Shown: positions 12,061 to 24,330 of the stretch, piece after piece
Layout: the number at the start of each line of letters is the position of its first letter
Position numbering within the stretch: position 1 is the first letter of the stretch
NCBI GenBank assembly: GCA_948099385.1
Contig: CANUEZ040000151.1
Coordinates: forward strand, 3,728,001-3,792,000
From: Fasciola hepatica
Taxonomy: Eukaryota > Platyhelminthes > Trematoda > Plagiorchiida > Fasciolidae
Direction of reading: 5' to 3'
Length of the DNA: 64,000 bases
The notes under the pieces: model-generated
What the model saw: only the letters and a program-made list of their open reading frames with translations
Told to the model about the DNA's origin: nothing
Database searches by the model: none
Position numbers and translations under genes: made by a program

Positions 12061-12260
12061 CTGGGAAACACTGAGAAACTTAATGATAAGTTTGTGTAAT
12101 GGGTCTAGAGGATATATGGCTAGTCCTATCGTGGGGTATTTACAGGTCCCGAGGAAGCAGCTGGGAAACACTAAGAACCTAAATGGCAAGTTTACATTGT
12201 GGGTCCAAAGGATATACAACACATCCTTCTTTGGGATTTTTGCAGGTCTGATGCTTCAAG
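12061..12260. repeat. Two-unit tandem repeat, exact 100-base period
   Basis: 12061-12160 and 12161-12260 align without gaps at an offset of exactly 100. By my count about 66 of 100 positions match, with anchors CTGGGAAACACT, GGGTC..AG and CAGGTC. Many mismatches are transitions. A weaker third unit may precede it (about 11,990-12,060, with GGGCTATT...GAGGTCTATGAGAGCAG resembling the unit end). Confidence 0.75.
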
Positions 12261-13991
12261 TTGGTGCTAGATCTTGATATACAGAAGGTTGATATTGGGT
12301 TGAGCGGTAAACTGGGGAATTAGTCGGATGCCAGGACGTAGGAAAAGCCGCTTTCTTATCAGAAGGAGGAAAGATAGATGAGCATGAGCGAAAAATTCGC
12401 ACGATTTTCCTTAAGTTTTTATGTAAAGATTCATAGACACATTCACACTAGCGATCATATATTTAGTACTTTTGTAACACCTGTTTGTTTTCTGATGTAC
12501 TGACACTGTCCAAAAGGTGGGGTTAAAGTAACAGCCGCGGTGGTTTTGTAACTGACGTCCACATACATACTAGGCGTGCGTGGGAGGGTACGTGGTGGCT
12601 GAAACTTGAAGCGAGACGTGGACAAGCATAGGTGGGGGTTGCATTTGCTATCACCCCAGTCAGTCTCGTGTGTAAGAACCGAAAGCATGTCTAGTGGACA
12701 CTGAAGACGTGGAGTTTCCCTTCTCACAGGGCCAGGTCTGAGTTGATAGGAGTTATACCCATGATTGGGGGCTGCCCATTTCTTTCACAGTACGATATTG
12801 GTGGCATTAAAAGGGTAAATCCAACCCTCTAGGTCTCTTTTTGCTTCTTTTTTAATTTTGTTTTGCAACAGAGGGGTGGCTGAGCCCATATGGGAACTTT
12901 CCATGGCCCCTCCGTCCGACCATAGTCTTCCTCTTATTTTTCATTTTTTTCCCAACTGCTGGAGACGGTATGTTTTCTCCACCTTTGGACATAGCCACGG
13001 TATAGCTACTGTTGAAATCAGGGGTTTAGCTATCGTGGTTTGGTATGTACAGAAAGGGGCTTAGCGAACCATCGGAGTAGTAAAACGAGTGCGGAAGAGC
13101 TAATGCCTGCATGTATGCATCACGGTCGTGCGGAGCTTGACCGTAACTTAGACTACCAGGGGCCGTTCTGGTCAGGTCGGTTTGGCAGCCTTACTGAGAG
13201 ATGTTATGGCATACTCAGAGAGAGGATAGCAATCGAAGTTATGTGGTAGGTTCAGAAATCGTGGTGGCGCCAACTGGCAGTCATGATAGGAAAATTTGAT
13301 AGAGAAATTGAGGCCATTAGGTAGCTATCTGAATGTGGAGGTATGGGATAAGATATTTGAGAGAACCATAACTGAGGAAAGCAAACTACGGCCGGGCAAG
13401 AAAGCTGGGGTGTTGAAGCCAGAAATAAGTAAAAGGAGATTAAGAGAGTCAAGGAGAAAAGTTAAGGTCGACGGAAGTGAAACTCCTAGGGTCCAGCACC
13501 ACCTATTTATCTCTTGGTAAGAAGGAATATCAGGGTTAAGAGCCACAGTCGTGAAGGTCGATTGTTGAATTGGATAAAGCAGGGCTAGGTGACGGTAGGT
13601 GAACTTGGGCGTTGTTTGGAGCCACGAGAACTGGCAGGCATCTAACTAGCTCTAGCCACAAACGGCCACACATTGTATCCTACTGCAATGTAGATTGTAA
13701 GGAGTACGTGCGAGAAAAATATGAATATATACAGACTCAGCCGACCTTCAGGAATTGGGCAAGAAATGGAAGGTTTTGGTTATCGTGATATGGTTCCGGC
13801 AATGGGACCATTTTACGAGGGATAGAAAAGAACAAGGGAAAGACAAAAACTGGGGTTCTAAAGGTCAATGCGTTCTTCGTCTACCCGATCCTCAGATAAA
13901 CTGGCTTTAGTCAAAGATAACAGATGCCTAACGGTAAGTTGTGATTTCAGGGTATGGCTAAACTGGGTTATTGACGCACTTTTGCGACTAG
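12261..13991. other. Purine-rich stretch without recognisable genes
   Basis: G-rich on the plus strand like the LINE that follows, so it may hold decayed minus-strand element sequence (for instance its 3' UTR), but no reading frame here shows LINE motifs. Confidence 0.3.
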
Positions 13992-15380
13992 TTAGGATAA
14001 CTTATCCGAAAGCTTTGAGCATTTGATAAGGGAGAAATTAGATCTTATTGCAAGCCTTGACTGTGGGATGGTCAGAATAAAATCCCTGTGGCGTAGAGCG
14101 CAAAGGGAGGGCAGATAAAACTGCACAGAATTGGTAGAAGTGAACGCAGAGCGACGAATAATTCTATATGGGAAACAATGTGGGCCCAACATGTCTAATT
14201 TACAAGGGGTCAAGTCTTATTGGAGTGCGTAGCACTTTATAGCTGAGTGGGGGAGAACATCCTATTAGCCTCTTAGTAATCGTGCGCTGGACTTTCTGAA
14301 GGCGTATTTTATCTATTCTAGGCGTTTCGGAGCGGGTAGTACGGCAGTATTCCAGATGGGGTCTAGCGTGGGATTGGTTCGTAGGGAGAGTACTGTGTTT
14401 CATTTCAAATGATCTGAGAGCAAGGCCTATTATCTGCCTGACCCCGGCCGTCTGGATCGAGGCACGTTCCGAGAATTGCAGATTGTTTTTGTATCAAAGC
14501 CAGAGGTCCATTGCTGATGAGCTTGGGGCAACGGGCACTTGATTCAGTGCAAGGGTTCTGGAAGGGACTTGATATCTACAGGTTGTGCGGAAACTTTTGG
14601 AAGTCGAGAAGCACATCTGTCACAAAGTGCTTCATAGACCAGGCTTCTTAGGATTATTATCTATGTCAGACAACGCTGTGCTCAGATGTTGACGGTCGAA
14701 CTCATGGACGGTCTTGATGTCTTTGGCGAAGAGGAAAGGTGTGCCGTGCTGCACAACCGGAAAAATGTCGTCCATATGGAGTGAGAGAAATGGCGGACTA
14801 AGTACTTTTCTATGTATAACTCCACTAGTGACAGGCACTGGTAATGATAGCCGACCACTAGCACCTGTAACCTGGGTTTGGCTTGAGAGGTGAGAAGGGA
14901 TCCACGGTAAAAGCGGGCCATGGATCCCATAGGCTCGGAGTATTTTAACATCCGGGAGTAAGGAAATCGGCCGAATTACCTGGTCATATCAAAGTAAATG
15001 GTAATCACGGATTTCACGCCGTCAGCCGCAATTATAAATGGGTTGAGGAAGTCAGACCGACGTGTGGTACAAGAAGGTGGTTTTAGGGAGTCAAGCTGGC
15101 AGCTGCGAGTGAGGCTATGGGACAGGAGGAAATCGGAAATCCACTATCTTTTCAACTGTTTCATTATTCTGGCATCTAGAGAGGTGCAGTTAATAGGACG
15201 ATATTTTGAAAAAGTGTGTACTGGACGTTTTTATAGGTAGGGATAATTGTTGAAATTTTCCACTGAGATAGAAAAACGCCATGTGTGAGGGATAAGTTTC
15301 AGAGATTCGTGAGGATAGCAACGACATCAATTCCACCAAGATGAAAGATTAGTGGGGGATGCCATCATGACCTCGACGGA
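13992..15380 (-). pseudogene. LINE reverse transcriptase and C-terminal domain, broken
   Basis: Minus-strand blocks in order: HDGIPP (about 15,360), a pre-RT helix region, RPINCTSLDARIM (about 15,205-15,165), SVITIYFDMT (about 15,010-14,985), PVTSGVI (14,838), and FLFAKDIK, where the catalytic FADD reads FAKD at 14719-14730. Then comes the post-RT block HARPHLEYC (about 14,365) with RLIGCSPPLSY (about 14,270), and RHRDFILTIPQSR (about 14,090). One catalytic aspartate is lysine and the frame changes several times, so this cannot be active. Confidence 0.75.
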
Positions 15381-16399
15381 AGGAGCGTCTAACCCACAGC
15401 AAGAGATGGGCCACGCCGTCCAAGCTGAATTCTCTGCCAGGGAAAGCCTGATCGCTGATGAGAAGTGTGGGGGCGGGTTTGAAGTGGTGTCAGCAGTGAT
15501 GGATTCCGAGAAGAAGGTATTGAGAGCCTTAGCGATTTCGGCCGAAGATCAAGTTTGCCTACTGTCTCCAAAAATTAGATAGGGCGTCACAGAAAACTGT
15601 TTCGTCTCACACAAAAATCTCCGATGTTTGCAAATTTCAAATGAATCAACCAAATAATAGACGCACAAAAGTCACTTGGACAATTAATGACACAATGACT
15701 TTCACTGAATAGCAAATATGATCGGCTATGGAACCGCAGTAGTCGAAGCTAGGCCACCAACTAGCTTGAATAGGAACACGGCGGTGTTCATTGAAGAGAT
15801 TTATTGTCTCACCAATCATTCAGATCGTGTGGCCCGGGGTGTGCAGAAATCGGCTGCTTATATAGTTTCTGCTGGGTCGGAGCCGGTTGGCCTCGGAAAT
15901 AGAAGGGCAGCTTGGGGAAACCAATCTATCGGAAGTGGGCGACATTGACTTTACCAGTATATCGTGGAGCGATAAGAGACGAAAATTAAAGTTTGCAAAT
16001 AAATAGATAGTTGGAATAAATGGAAAAATGGAATGTTTTGGGGGTAAATAATAATACTACTGTAGTCAGCACGTTAATGTTGGGAGAATTGTGCTATCTC
16101 CTTAACAGAGATTGTCTCTGGTTTCTGCACTTTAAAAGTCGGGCCAGTGGGCAAGATCTGTCGATGCAATTCCAGGCCAAAAAAGCCTGCTTTTTCATCA
16201 GTTTATTTGTCCAAAGACTGATTGTTACAGAGAGCGAGTCAAGCTACAAAAATATAAAGAAGTCTCCGGTTTTATTATAGGTGTCCTGCCGTTTTGCACT
16301 TTCATTTTGCAACCTTGTTAGGTAGGGGCTGCGAGCCTGAGAATGGTTGGTCCCGACGGGGGTGATTGATGGTAGGCACCTAGGTAGCTCACCGTGGAG

Positions 16400-17110
16400 T
16401 ACGTTGTTGGCAAGCTGCGGATCTTGCCGCTTGAAGTAGTCATCCCAGTTGAGGGATAGTAGCATAAGCTCGAGGTTTATCCAGTTGATCATGTAAGGGC
16501 TGTTGAGGTGGGCTACATATTGGGTCCGTGGGTCCGGCTGTAAATCTGCAAGACACTATTCTATGGTCACTGCTTGGGAAGGGATCGTGGGCAGTAGTTA
16601 TCACATCCAACAAGCCAATGATAAATGCCAGGTCAAGTATACAGCTTCCTCGGGCTGGTGCCATTAAGTGCTGGACCCAGGGACCTGCCCGTATGATCGA
16701 AACAAAGTTCGTGAGGTATTGGGGTGTGACGTGGTGTCCCAGCGGATATCAGGTGCATTGAAATCGCTAGCTACGGGTTTCGACGAGGAGAGTTGCAGTG
16801 CAAATTGGGCGGAGGCTTTGACTTCTTGAGTGAGGTCCGTGATGATTCAGTTGAGTGGTCGATAAATGCATCCGATGTGGAGTGGGGAGTTGGCCAGAAG
16901 AACCGTTACCCATAACTAGTCATGGATTGCGTCCAGTGTTGGACCAGAGAGATGAAAGGTATGCAAGCTGTTTTTAATGTGGATTATGCAGTCTCCTTCA
17001 GTATGACGACGAGTCTTCATGAAGGTTTGGTAGCCAGCGATGGGAAGTTGGTCTGATGGGACAGATTCATTTAGTCAGGTTTCGGTTATGAGTACGATGC
17101 CGAAGTCGGA
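16400..17110 (-). pseudogene. LINE endonuclease domain (AP-like), broken
   Basis: From about 17,105 downwards the minus strand reads VLITET followed by a stop where the family has tryptophan (TGG to TGA, near 17,080). It continues through GCIYRPLN (about 16,870) to ASDFNAPDIRW (about 16,775-16,745) and SSDHRIVSC (about 16,580). Two catalytic aspartates (DFN and SDH) are therefore retained, but there are several stops and at least one frameshift. The endonuclease would nick target DNA to prime reverse transcription. The linker continues to about 16,250 (NWDDYFKRQDPQLA). Confidence 0.75.
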
Positions 17111-18065
17111 TGATAGTACTTTATTACGGATAGCATGGGTTTTATTCAGTAGTGAGCGAGAACTAATGAGGCTCAAGGTAAGTGCAGCTGCGTCGTATTA
17201 GCTTGGAGTGGGAACTACCATCGGCAGGTTTTAATGGCTAACATTAACAAGATGACAAACATTATTAAGTAGGCACATCATGTCCGGGTTTTCATGCATA
17301 GGGGCGATGAAATCTAAGTCAGAGTTAGAAGTAAAGAGCCGGCCGTGCGGAGTAAGAGCCGTTGATCAGCAGATGAGGCTGGGTTAGGGTGAGGGGTGCT
17401 GTGAAGAGAAAAATGGTCATTTGTGGTGGTGAAACTTACAGGGTGGGTGGATCAACCAGGTGGGGTATCTGATGTTGGGGTTTTTGGCGATGCCAGATGA
17501 GATGGTAGGGGGTACTGGTGACTAGGTTCAACGGGGTACATAATGGGTGGTCAGGACCGAAAAAATAACTGTGATTGATTGGGCTGGCCCATCCTGTGTT
17601 CTAGAAAACTCATGGGGTTCTGCAATCGAGGGGTTATTAAATGATTCGTTGGAAGAAGGGAGGATGGGTAACAGAGGTTTGGCTGGGGAGGCTGTCAATC
17701 AACTACATGGCAGAAAAGCTTGGTCTTGACTCATGATGATGCACAACTTGGCTGCCGTTTTCGCCTGTGTTGCAAAGTGGAGTTGAAAGAAACTTGTCCA
17801 TCAGTTGAGGTACCAAGCTAATACAGCTAGGTGGAGTTTGCTGTTTAAGTGTGGTACATGGTTGTGTCCTGCCCACAGGTGGACATGGATTATTCGGGAT
17901 CTATTGAGAGTGCTTGGTGGAGGTTCTAGACGGGAGCTGAGAAGGCCTACCGGGGGGAGGAATTACGGGCTTAGCCGGAGCAGATAAAAGCTGTGGGGCC
18001 TCATAGAATTCTGTCGGTTGAAGAGCTGCGTTAATATATAGTGGATCATGGCTTTTATGAACGGT

Positions 18066-18905
18066 TTATGTCCGCCAGAAGGTTGGGAATGAGTTGGGAC
18101 TGGGTGGTTGCTTGCAACAGAATTTCCCGGGAGTCCCCTTTGGTGCTGAGACAGTAGACAGTGGGTTGACATAAGCAGCAGCAGGCCTGTATGAGCGGGA
18201 TTTTGTCGGCTCTGGATTAACAGTGGGTTGGGCTTGGATATTGTTGATTTTCGTGGAAGTGGGGGTTGATGGTAGAGGGGAGGGTCGTCCACTAGGAGGA
18301 TGCACTGGAGAAGTGGCTGTCAGGTCATGGTCAACGGGCTTGGTGGGGATAACTGAGGACGTTTGTGTTGGAAAGCTGCTCAACAGGCGGCTAGGCGGCA
18401 GGGCGACGGGAATTTTAGCCACTCCTTGCGCTGGTGACGCCGGGTTAATTTTCAATGATCAAAACTCCTCCGTTTAGAGAGGCCTTTTATCCAGTGGTAT
18501 TCTCATTGTTTTGAATGGTGTGCTGTTGGCTATGATTTGCCAACTGTTGATTAATTCCCTAGCCGTTATTTCTTTGGTGAATTGGAACCCCAAAGGACAG
18601 CCAATGCGTTGCATCCTTTTGCGCAGCGGCGTGCAATGGCACCTGTGGTGTGCCATGTTGCAAACATTCAGTGTAAGGAGCTTGGTTGGCTGCAGGGGCA
18701 GTCGTTCAGGCAAGCTTGAGACTGTAGCGTTTTTGGCTTTCGCTGCACGCCTATGGATTTCGGTGGCAATTGAGTACAAGAAACGACCCGCCGAGGTTAG
18801 GCTTTGGTAATTAGCTGAGGGGGTGGGTTCTATTACGCTAGATACCATAGAGGTCTTTAATAGAATATCATCAGTTGTCTGGATCTGGTTATTTAGGTCT
18901 GCCAC
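18066..18905 (-). pseudogene. LINE ORF1 (nucleic-acid-binding protein), broken
   Basis: The minus frame 18905-18474 begins with an acidic/polar segment and contains a block (PLRKRMQRIGCPLGFQF, about residues 92-108) of the kind found in ORF1 proteins of flatworm LINEs. A TGA/TAA break is followed by 18455-18066, a Ser/Pro/Thr-rich tail. ORF1 proteins coat the element RNA in ribonucleoprotein particles. It sits about 0.95 kb upstream of the endonuclease in the same orientation. The exact start is uncertain. Confidence 0.6.
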
Positions 18906-19255
18906 TATTCGACCTACTTCGCTGATCTTTCTGTTGGCAGTACCATAAACTTCGACAAGAGCTACTGAGCATGGATTGACAGCAGACCGAGGGCGAGTGT
19001 TCCTAGTTTTTCTGAGCCTGACATTAGGAGTTGCCTGATTCTTACCTGGGACCTTAGCATGTTTATGGGTGTCTTTGGTGCTTTCATCCGTAGCTCAGGA
19101 GATAATGTGACGGGGGTGGAAAGATAAGAGCTCAGTAGGTTGAACTTTTCAGGGACGTGAAACCACGTAGAAAACTTTGGGTATCTTTTCTAAGTATTTC
19201 TAGCTAGATTAGGTTATCAGATCTACAGGCATAAAAACCAAGCACATCCTACACG

Positions 19256-21029
19256 GAGTAGGGTGTTTTTGTCTAATGCCACTTTTAACTGCTTGCAAGG
19301 GCGAAGCTCTACAGCTCCCTCGCACAAACTCTGCCACCCATTTATTTCTCGTGCCTGCTGCACCGTCACTATTTCACCCGCTGCCTTGCGCCCGCTCTTT
19401 AGGTCGTCATCATATGATTTGCCTGCAGTAAAATGATCCAGTCGGTCAAATTCACTTGCATTCTTATAGGATCTTCATTCTCCAGTGAAACATATATTGT
19501 TCACCACGGTCATGTTTTCTGTGCTTCCTAAGTTCTTCTGCCCCTCCATTCATTTCCCTATTTCACCAAGTCCCAGGTACCAAATACAGAACAGTACAAC
19601 CAGTACAACTGTTGAAGAGTCGTAGAAGACGCTATACAGGAAAAGGCTCACTAACTTCGGTGGCTTCGCTGCGAGCGGCTGTTTTTCCTTATATCTACGC
19701 TGCTTTCAACTGCCTGAACTTCCCATCCCATTGTAGACTTTTCTAAAACCTGGTTATTTTTCTTTCAGTGATGTCGAATTTTTCCAGCCGCACGATCAGC
19801 TTGTTAAATTGTACAGCCAAGTACGATTTGCAAGTTCTTGACTTCTCAGCGTTCAATTTTTAGATGCTTCATTTTTTTTGTAAAAGTTCCATTCCTCAGG
19901 GATTGATCTTGTCGAACTCCATTATTTTGGCTTTTGAAGATCATGGAATTCTGTCGATCATTGAACCCAAGTGCTATCATTCCGGGCTATAATACAGCAT
20001 CCTTGTTTTACTGTGAAGTTCTCAATCATAGAATCCACCTTCACCTGCTTACTTCGATCTTCCTCACGTTTACAACTTTCCAACATTATTCGCCACTCGT
20101 ACTGTCTCTTTTCTGCGTCTCAGTCCGCTTCACTCCCCAGTTTTCTCCCTTCGCTGATGGTATGCTCTCTATCAACTATCAAGAAATATATCCAGTCTGC
20201 CTTCCCCGAACTTTTCTTCTGCCAGCATTCTGCAGCTTTTACCGTATTTTGTCACTTTCCAAAGCATCTGCCATTTTCGTAGTCACCAATGCAACTCGTG
20301 CCTGCATTTGGTTAATTTATTGGTCTTTACTTGCTTGTTTCCTCTTCAAGTTTCTTATCTTATGTACTGCTTATCAAAGCCTTCTTGGTTCCCGCGTGTT
20401 ATGAGGCTATCTTCCGTTTTGCACTGTTTGTCCACCTTCTTCAGCCTGCCGCAAAGATAACATGGCCTGGTTTTCCTAAGTAACTGTAGGCCGTCTGATT
20501 TTAATCTAACTGCCTCGTCTGATCATCGCCATACTCACTCTTTTCTTAAGATATTCTTCATCCCATTCTTGTATTTTGGCACTCCAGTCCGCTCCATGCT
20601 CCAGTTCCCTTCTTCTGATATTCCAAATGTCATCATTGACACAGAGCTCTCATTTGTTCAGACCTCTCCAGCTTTTCGCCAGCCACTTCCCTAGCCATCA
20701 TCCCGCTGCTCGTACCGTAATATGCGTCTATTTCCCAAACATTTGTATCTCACAGCACAATACACCAAATGCCAGAGGTTCTCGATAACTACTCCACAGA
20801 CCGCTAACTGTCAAGCTCTTTCCCTCTTCTACGTCGAGCTTTTAGGCTTATACGGATCCTTCATCGCAGTTTTCAAAGCTGTATATCACTTTCATTCTTG
20901 CCTAGTAGTTTTTTGCGTGAATTATTTTATTTTCTGTGGTCTTTGATTACTCCAAATGTTTAAACTTATTTTTATGCCGTCTCTCATACAGCCTACAGAT
21001 TTAGCTATCCCATTTCTTTCCAGTCAATA
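19256..21029. other. Pyrimidine-rich stretch without recognisable genes
   Basis: C/T-rich on the plus strand. The 156-codon frame at 19934-20404 is rich in Phe/Leu/Ser, as expected from translated pyrimidine-rich DNA, and I do not accept it as a gene. A block near 19,338-19,450 (starting TTTATTTCTCGTGCCT) resembles 36,905-37,010, suggesting an old dispersed repeat. Confidence 0.35.
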
Positions 21030-21258
21030 TCTCCCATATGACCTTGACTTTCATATTTACTGGATATCTATTATATTCCATGAATGATTGTCGATGTGCA
21101 TAGATTTATCTTTCTTTAATCTGTCTTTCTAAAGTTTTACATGCATCTGCTTACATCGTCTCAGCTCGTCTGATCATGTCGCTTTTTGTAACTTTTGATC
21201 CCATATCTGAGTGCATCGGGCCTCTCCGAAATAAACAATTGTTGTTGGTATTATTGAT
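21030..21258 (-). repeat. Family A short dispersed repeat, copy 3 (diverged)
   Basis: Minus strand: AT-rich trinucleotide-like head (21258-21230), TTTATTTCGGAGAGGCCCGA (about 21,235-21,216), then an internal region with TGATCAGACGAG, ending with AAATATGAAAGTCAAGGTCA (about 21,059-21,040). Same block order as the other family A copies. Confidence 0.6.
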
Positions 21259-23014
21259 ATCATGCGCGGGTTGTCCAAATGTACTGTCTGCTTCCTCTGT
21301 CTGCCTGTCTAAGTGATCGCTTAATTCCTCCAGATTTGGATTCACAGTCGTCCCGACTTTCACTTACCGCATATTTGGCCAAACGAACTCACAATCCAGG
21401 TGCGATAAAAGAAATATCGCGCCAATGTTTTCATCGGGTTGAATCCAAATCCACTGTTTGAGTGGTCAGATGATAAGAAACCGCTTCGCACTTCATTGAC
21501 AAAACTGGAAAACAGAGTAGATGTCGCAGTCAGACTGCTTGGTCATAAAAGTCACGTCGTTGATAAGCAGACTGGCTGTCTTGAAAAAATGACCGGATAA
21601 ATCTTTTTGAATCTACTCCAGCCTTGTGTAACCTTGATCTGGGAACCATCGTCAGTAGGTAGTTTAGAATGAAGTCGGTGGTAGTTAGCCAGGTATAGCA
21701 GCCTCTGCCTACTATCAGCTGCAAAATTCATTGCAAAGAGTGTGCCAAAAGCACTATATTGCCTCGGTTATGTGAAGATATCCCATACCATACAACATTT
21801 TTGTGTTTGTATTACCATATATCTGTGCTCCTATCATTATTTATTAGCTTCCGACGCGCAATCGTATTGTGACTTGTTGGATATATGTGACTCACACCCT
21901 GCCGGCCCTCTTTGTGGGCCGTTGTGATCGCGCGTTTAAGATGTGTGTATATTCTTGGAGTTGCTTATTTTATATTTCAGTGTCTTTGAACCAACCTTGT
22001 TTCGGTTAAGGGCCTTGTTTGAATTCGCCAAGCATTGCTCCAAATCATTTTTAATCGATCACTTTAGCTCTGAGAAACGTTCCAGATTGTTGACACACTT
22101 GCAGTATCGTTTTGGGCCTCCGCCAGGGATATTCAGTTCCATTCAATCGGGGTTGTATGATGATTATGCTGGAATAGCCTGTCTAACGGCCGGGACATCT
22201 TTCTGGGTAACCCAATTTGTCGTAGGCCTCATTTTCAGTCACTCTTTGCTCCAGTTCTTAATAACTTTGCCCCCATCCTTCTGCGCCTAGTGTCACGCTA
22301 ACAATGACTGTTGTTTAGGCCCTACTATCCATAGATTTAAAAGGGTAATATTCTCACAGCAGGCAATGCCGTCAGACGTACATGAGTTTGCTTCAACAGA
22401 AAGAGCAGGTCTAACAGCACCTAGAGATTCAAACGTGCCCAAACACTCCACCCTGGCTTGTCCTACTACTCCCTCCTTATATTCTGACTACTTTTATTAT
22501 ATTTCAAGCCACATTTCGTCTTGAAAGCCACGTTTCTGTCACTATCGCAGCTACGCACTACACATCCGTTTTTTGCCTGTTCCCATTTTCATGTTGGTAC
22601 ATTATATTCCTTTCTTCTGAAAGCAGAACAATCGGCTCAAAAGCTATATTTTTTATCTGGCTACTTATTTCATTATCACTGTTAACCACGGTCCAGTTTG
22701 TTTTCCGTTTGTTATACAACTAGCTCATCCGATATACGGTTACTGAACTTCACAAATATTATCCACGACTGGTTTGCTTGGTCTTCATGTGTACTGCCAC
22801 CACTTTTCATCGTCTAATTTTACATCGTAACCATTCTCATACATTGCAAAGCTCTATTGCTTGATTACGTCTTCTTCAAGAATGTTTCTTTTCCACGATA
22901 TCCATGTATCCTTCCATCCAGTTTGGTTCTCTAGCAGGACAGTCCTCCTTCCGTAGGATTTGTGTGATTCTTTACTATTTTCCATCCGCTCCACACTTTG
23001 GCAGAATAACTACA
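21259..23014. other. No recognisable gene
   Basis: Pyrimidine-rich on the plus strand. The 115-codon frame at 21943-22290 starts in hydrophobic, pyrimidine-derived sequence and shows no domain I recognise. Confidence 0.3.
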
Positions 23015-23250
23015 CCCTACCTCAAGCCGGCTGGACCACCTGACCTTGAGCTTACATTCATCGAGTGGTACCACAAGAATCGACTTGAATGCTCTCCCTT
23101 ACATTCAATCGCATTCACATAATTGTACAATCCTCCAGTAACTCTGATTCAACTTTGAACAGTACTTTTTGATCTTGCATTGCAGCATGCTTCGGGGTTA
23201 TCCGAATTAGAATATTATTGTTATTATTATTATTACTTTTATTACTATTA
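23015..23250 (-). repeat. Family A short dispersed repeat, copy 4, with (TTA)n tract
   Basis: Plus-strand tract TTATTATTATTATTAC at about 23,214-23,236. On the minus strand it is followed by AATTCGGATAACCCCGAAGC, ATGCTGCAATGCAAGATC, an internal region with GAATCAGAGTTACTGG, and the end block CTCAAGGTCAGGTGG..CAGCCGGCTTGAG (about 23,050-23,018). It matches copy 2 (11.15-11.39 kb) at both ends. Confidence 0.7.
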
Positions 23251-23964
23251 TCTTCAGGGCATGTCTGCGTCTTCTTCGGCTTCAAAATGAGAAATCTGGG
23301 TGTGCAGGAAACATCTAACAAATGCGCAGCCGATCGCGATTGTGAAATTAAAAGATAGGTTTATTCGCCGTTTGCAGGACGTTGGCTTTTATACTGACAA
23401 GTTGAGGGGCCTGTTCAAACCCCATCTGCTTGTTGGCAGTTTCCCATATTCCAGTTCCAGCAGAACTGCTTTTTTGAGTAGCGAGCAAATCAAGCGGGGC
23501 CAGAAAGAGCCACTTTCGCAAACGTAATTACTCGTTGACGTCGGTAAAAACGCGTTAGCGTGCCTATATAAGTTCGGGGCAGAAGACAGAATAAATTTAT
23601 GGAATGATTCAACTTGGAAAGTCCGAGGCAGAATGTGGGCTTTTGAGGTCTTTTCCCATTTGGTTTTAACAGTGCTACTTGACTCACAACGAAGTGAGTC
23701 CGGCGTTAAACACATCTTGGTTACCACTTGTTCTGTTCAACCGACGACAGCGAGGGCGAATGGAGAGCTGAAGCTTCCAATCTAGAATCCGACGTTATCC
23801 ATCCAAAAAGCCTTTTCAAGTATTTGCCTTCGGAAGCTTATTCATGAACTGAAGAAAGTAAAATATATTAGCCGATAGTCCTGGTTATACCCCGTTCAGT
23901 TATGAAAACATCCAGGGAAATGAAATGGGCTACGTCTCGGGGCCATTTTCCTCAGGCTCCAAGC
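23251..23964. other. No recognisable gene
   Basis: Mixed composition. The overlapping frames at 23300-23527 (+) and 23389-23727 (-) show no family resemblance. Confidence 0.3.
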
Positions 23965-24330
23965 CGAATAACAATGATTTATTCCTCGACCGTGGTCGAA
24001 AAGCTCGCGCTTGCTCATGATCAAGGTGTACGAAGTTACTCAGTACAATGAATTATGAACAAATTTTAAGAAAAGGATTCAATTGCGTCAGCCACAGAAA
24101 AATATGGCTGGCGATATTTTGAATTGGTTGCTTTAGCGAAGGTTTGCGCGGCAAATATGAGCCGGTCTCTAGTTCCAGTCGGTCTTTGGTGCACCTTGGG
24201 GATACCGAGAAGGTTGTTCATACATAAGGCTAAAGATGCCATGTAAGACAGAGCGATGCAAGCCATGGAAAATGGAGGCTTACCGGTTCTGCAAACGGGG
24301 TAGCTTCCGGAAAGAGAGAAATGGAAGAAA
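23965..24330 (+). repeat. Family B dispersed repeat, copy 1
   Basis: Starts with AATAACAATGATTTATTCCTCGACCGTGGTCG-type sequence (palindromic core CTCGACCGTGGTCG), then GATCAAGGTGTACGAAGTTACTCAG, GCGCGGCAAATATGAGCC, and GATGCAAGCCATGGAAAATGG near the end. The same blocks in the same order occur at 48.12-48.51 kb (+) and, less completely, at 40.17-40.42 kb (-). Confidence 0.75.

Larger units (their letters stand above)
13992..19255 (-). mobile_element. Nearly complete but decayed LINE (ORF1-EN-RT-C-terminus)
   Basis: In minus orientation, from about 18,950 down to 13,992, the element shows ORF1, then endonuclease, an EN-RT linker, reverse transcriptase and the post-RT domain. The order and overall size (about 5 kb) fit a full-length CR1/Jockey-type LINE. 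It carries many stops and frameshifts. The composition switches sharply near 19,255, which I take as the approximate 5' end. About 0.4 kb of different texture sits in the EN-RT linker (about 15,590-16,010) and may be a nested insertion. Confidence 0.8.

Noticed and set aside
16244..16492. The 14-19 kb LINE as a copy missing its RT
   Set aside because: At first the RT seemed absent after the EN-RT linker, but RT blocks are readable from about 15,380 to 14,640, so the element is near full length with an extra segment in the linker.
19934..20404. 156-codon ORF rich in Phe, Leu and Ser, resembling a membrane protein
   Set aside because: The hydrophobicity follows from pyrimidine-rich DNA; an overlapping frame is also open, and no start context or homologous feature supports it.
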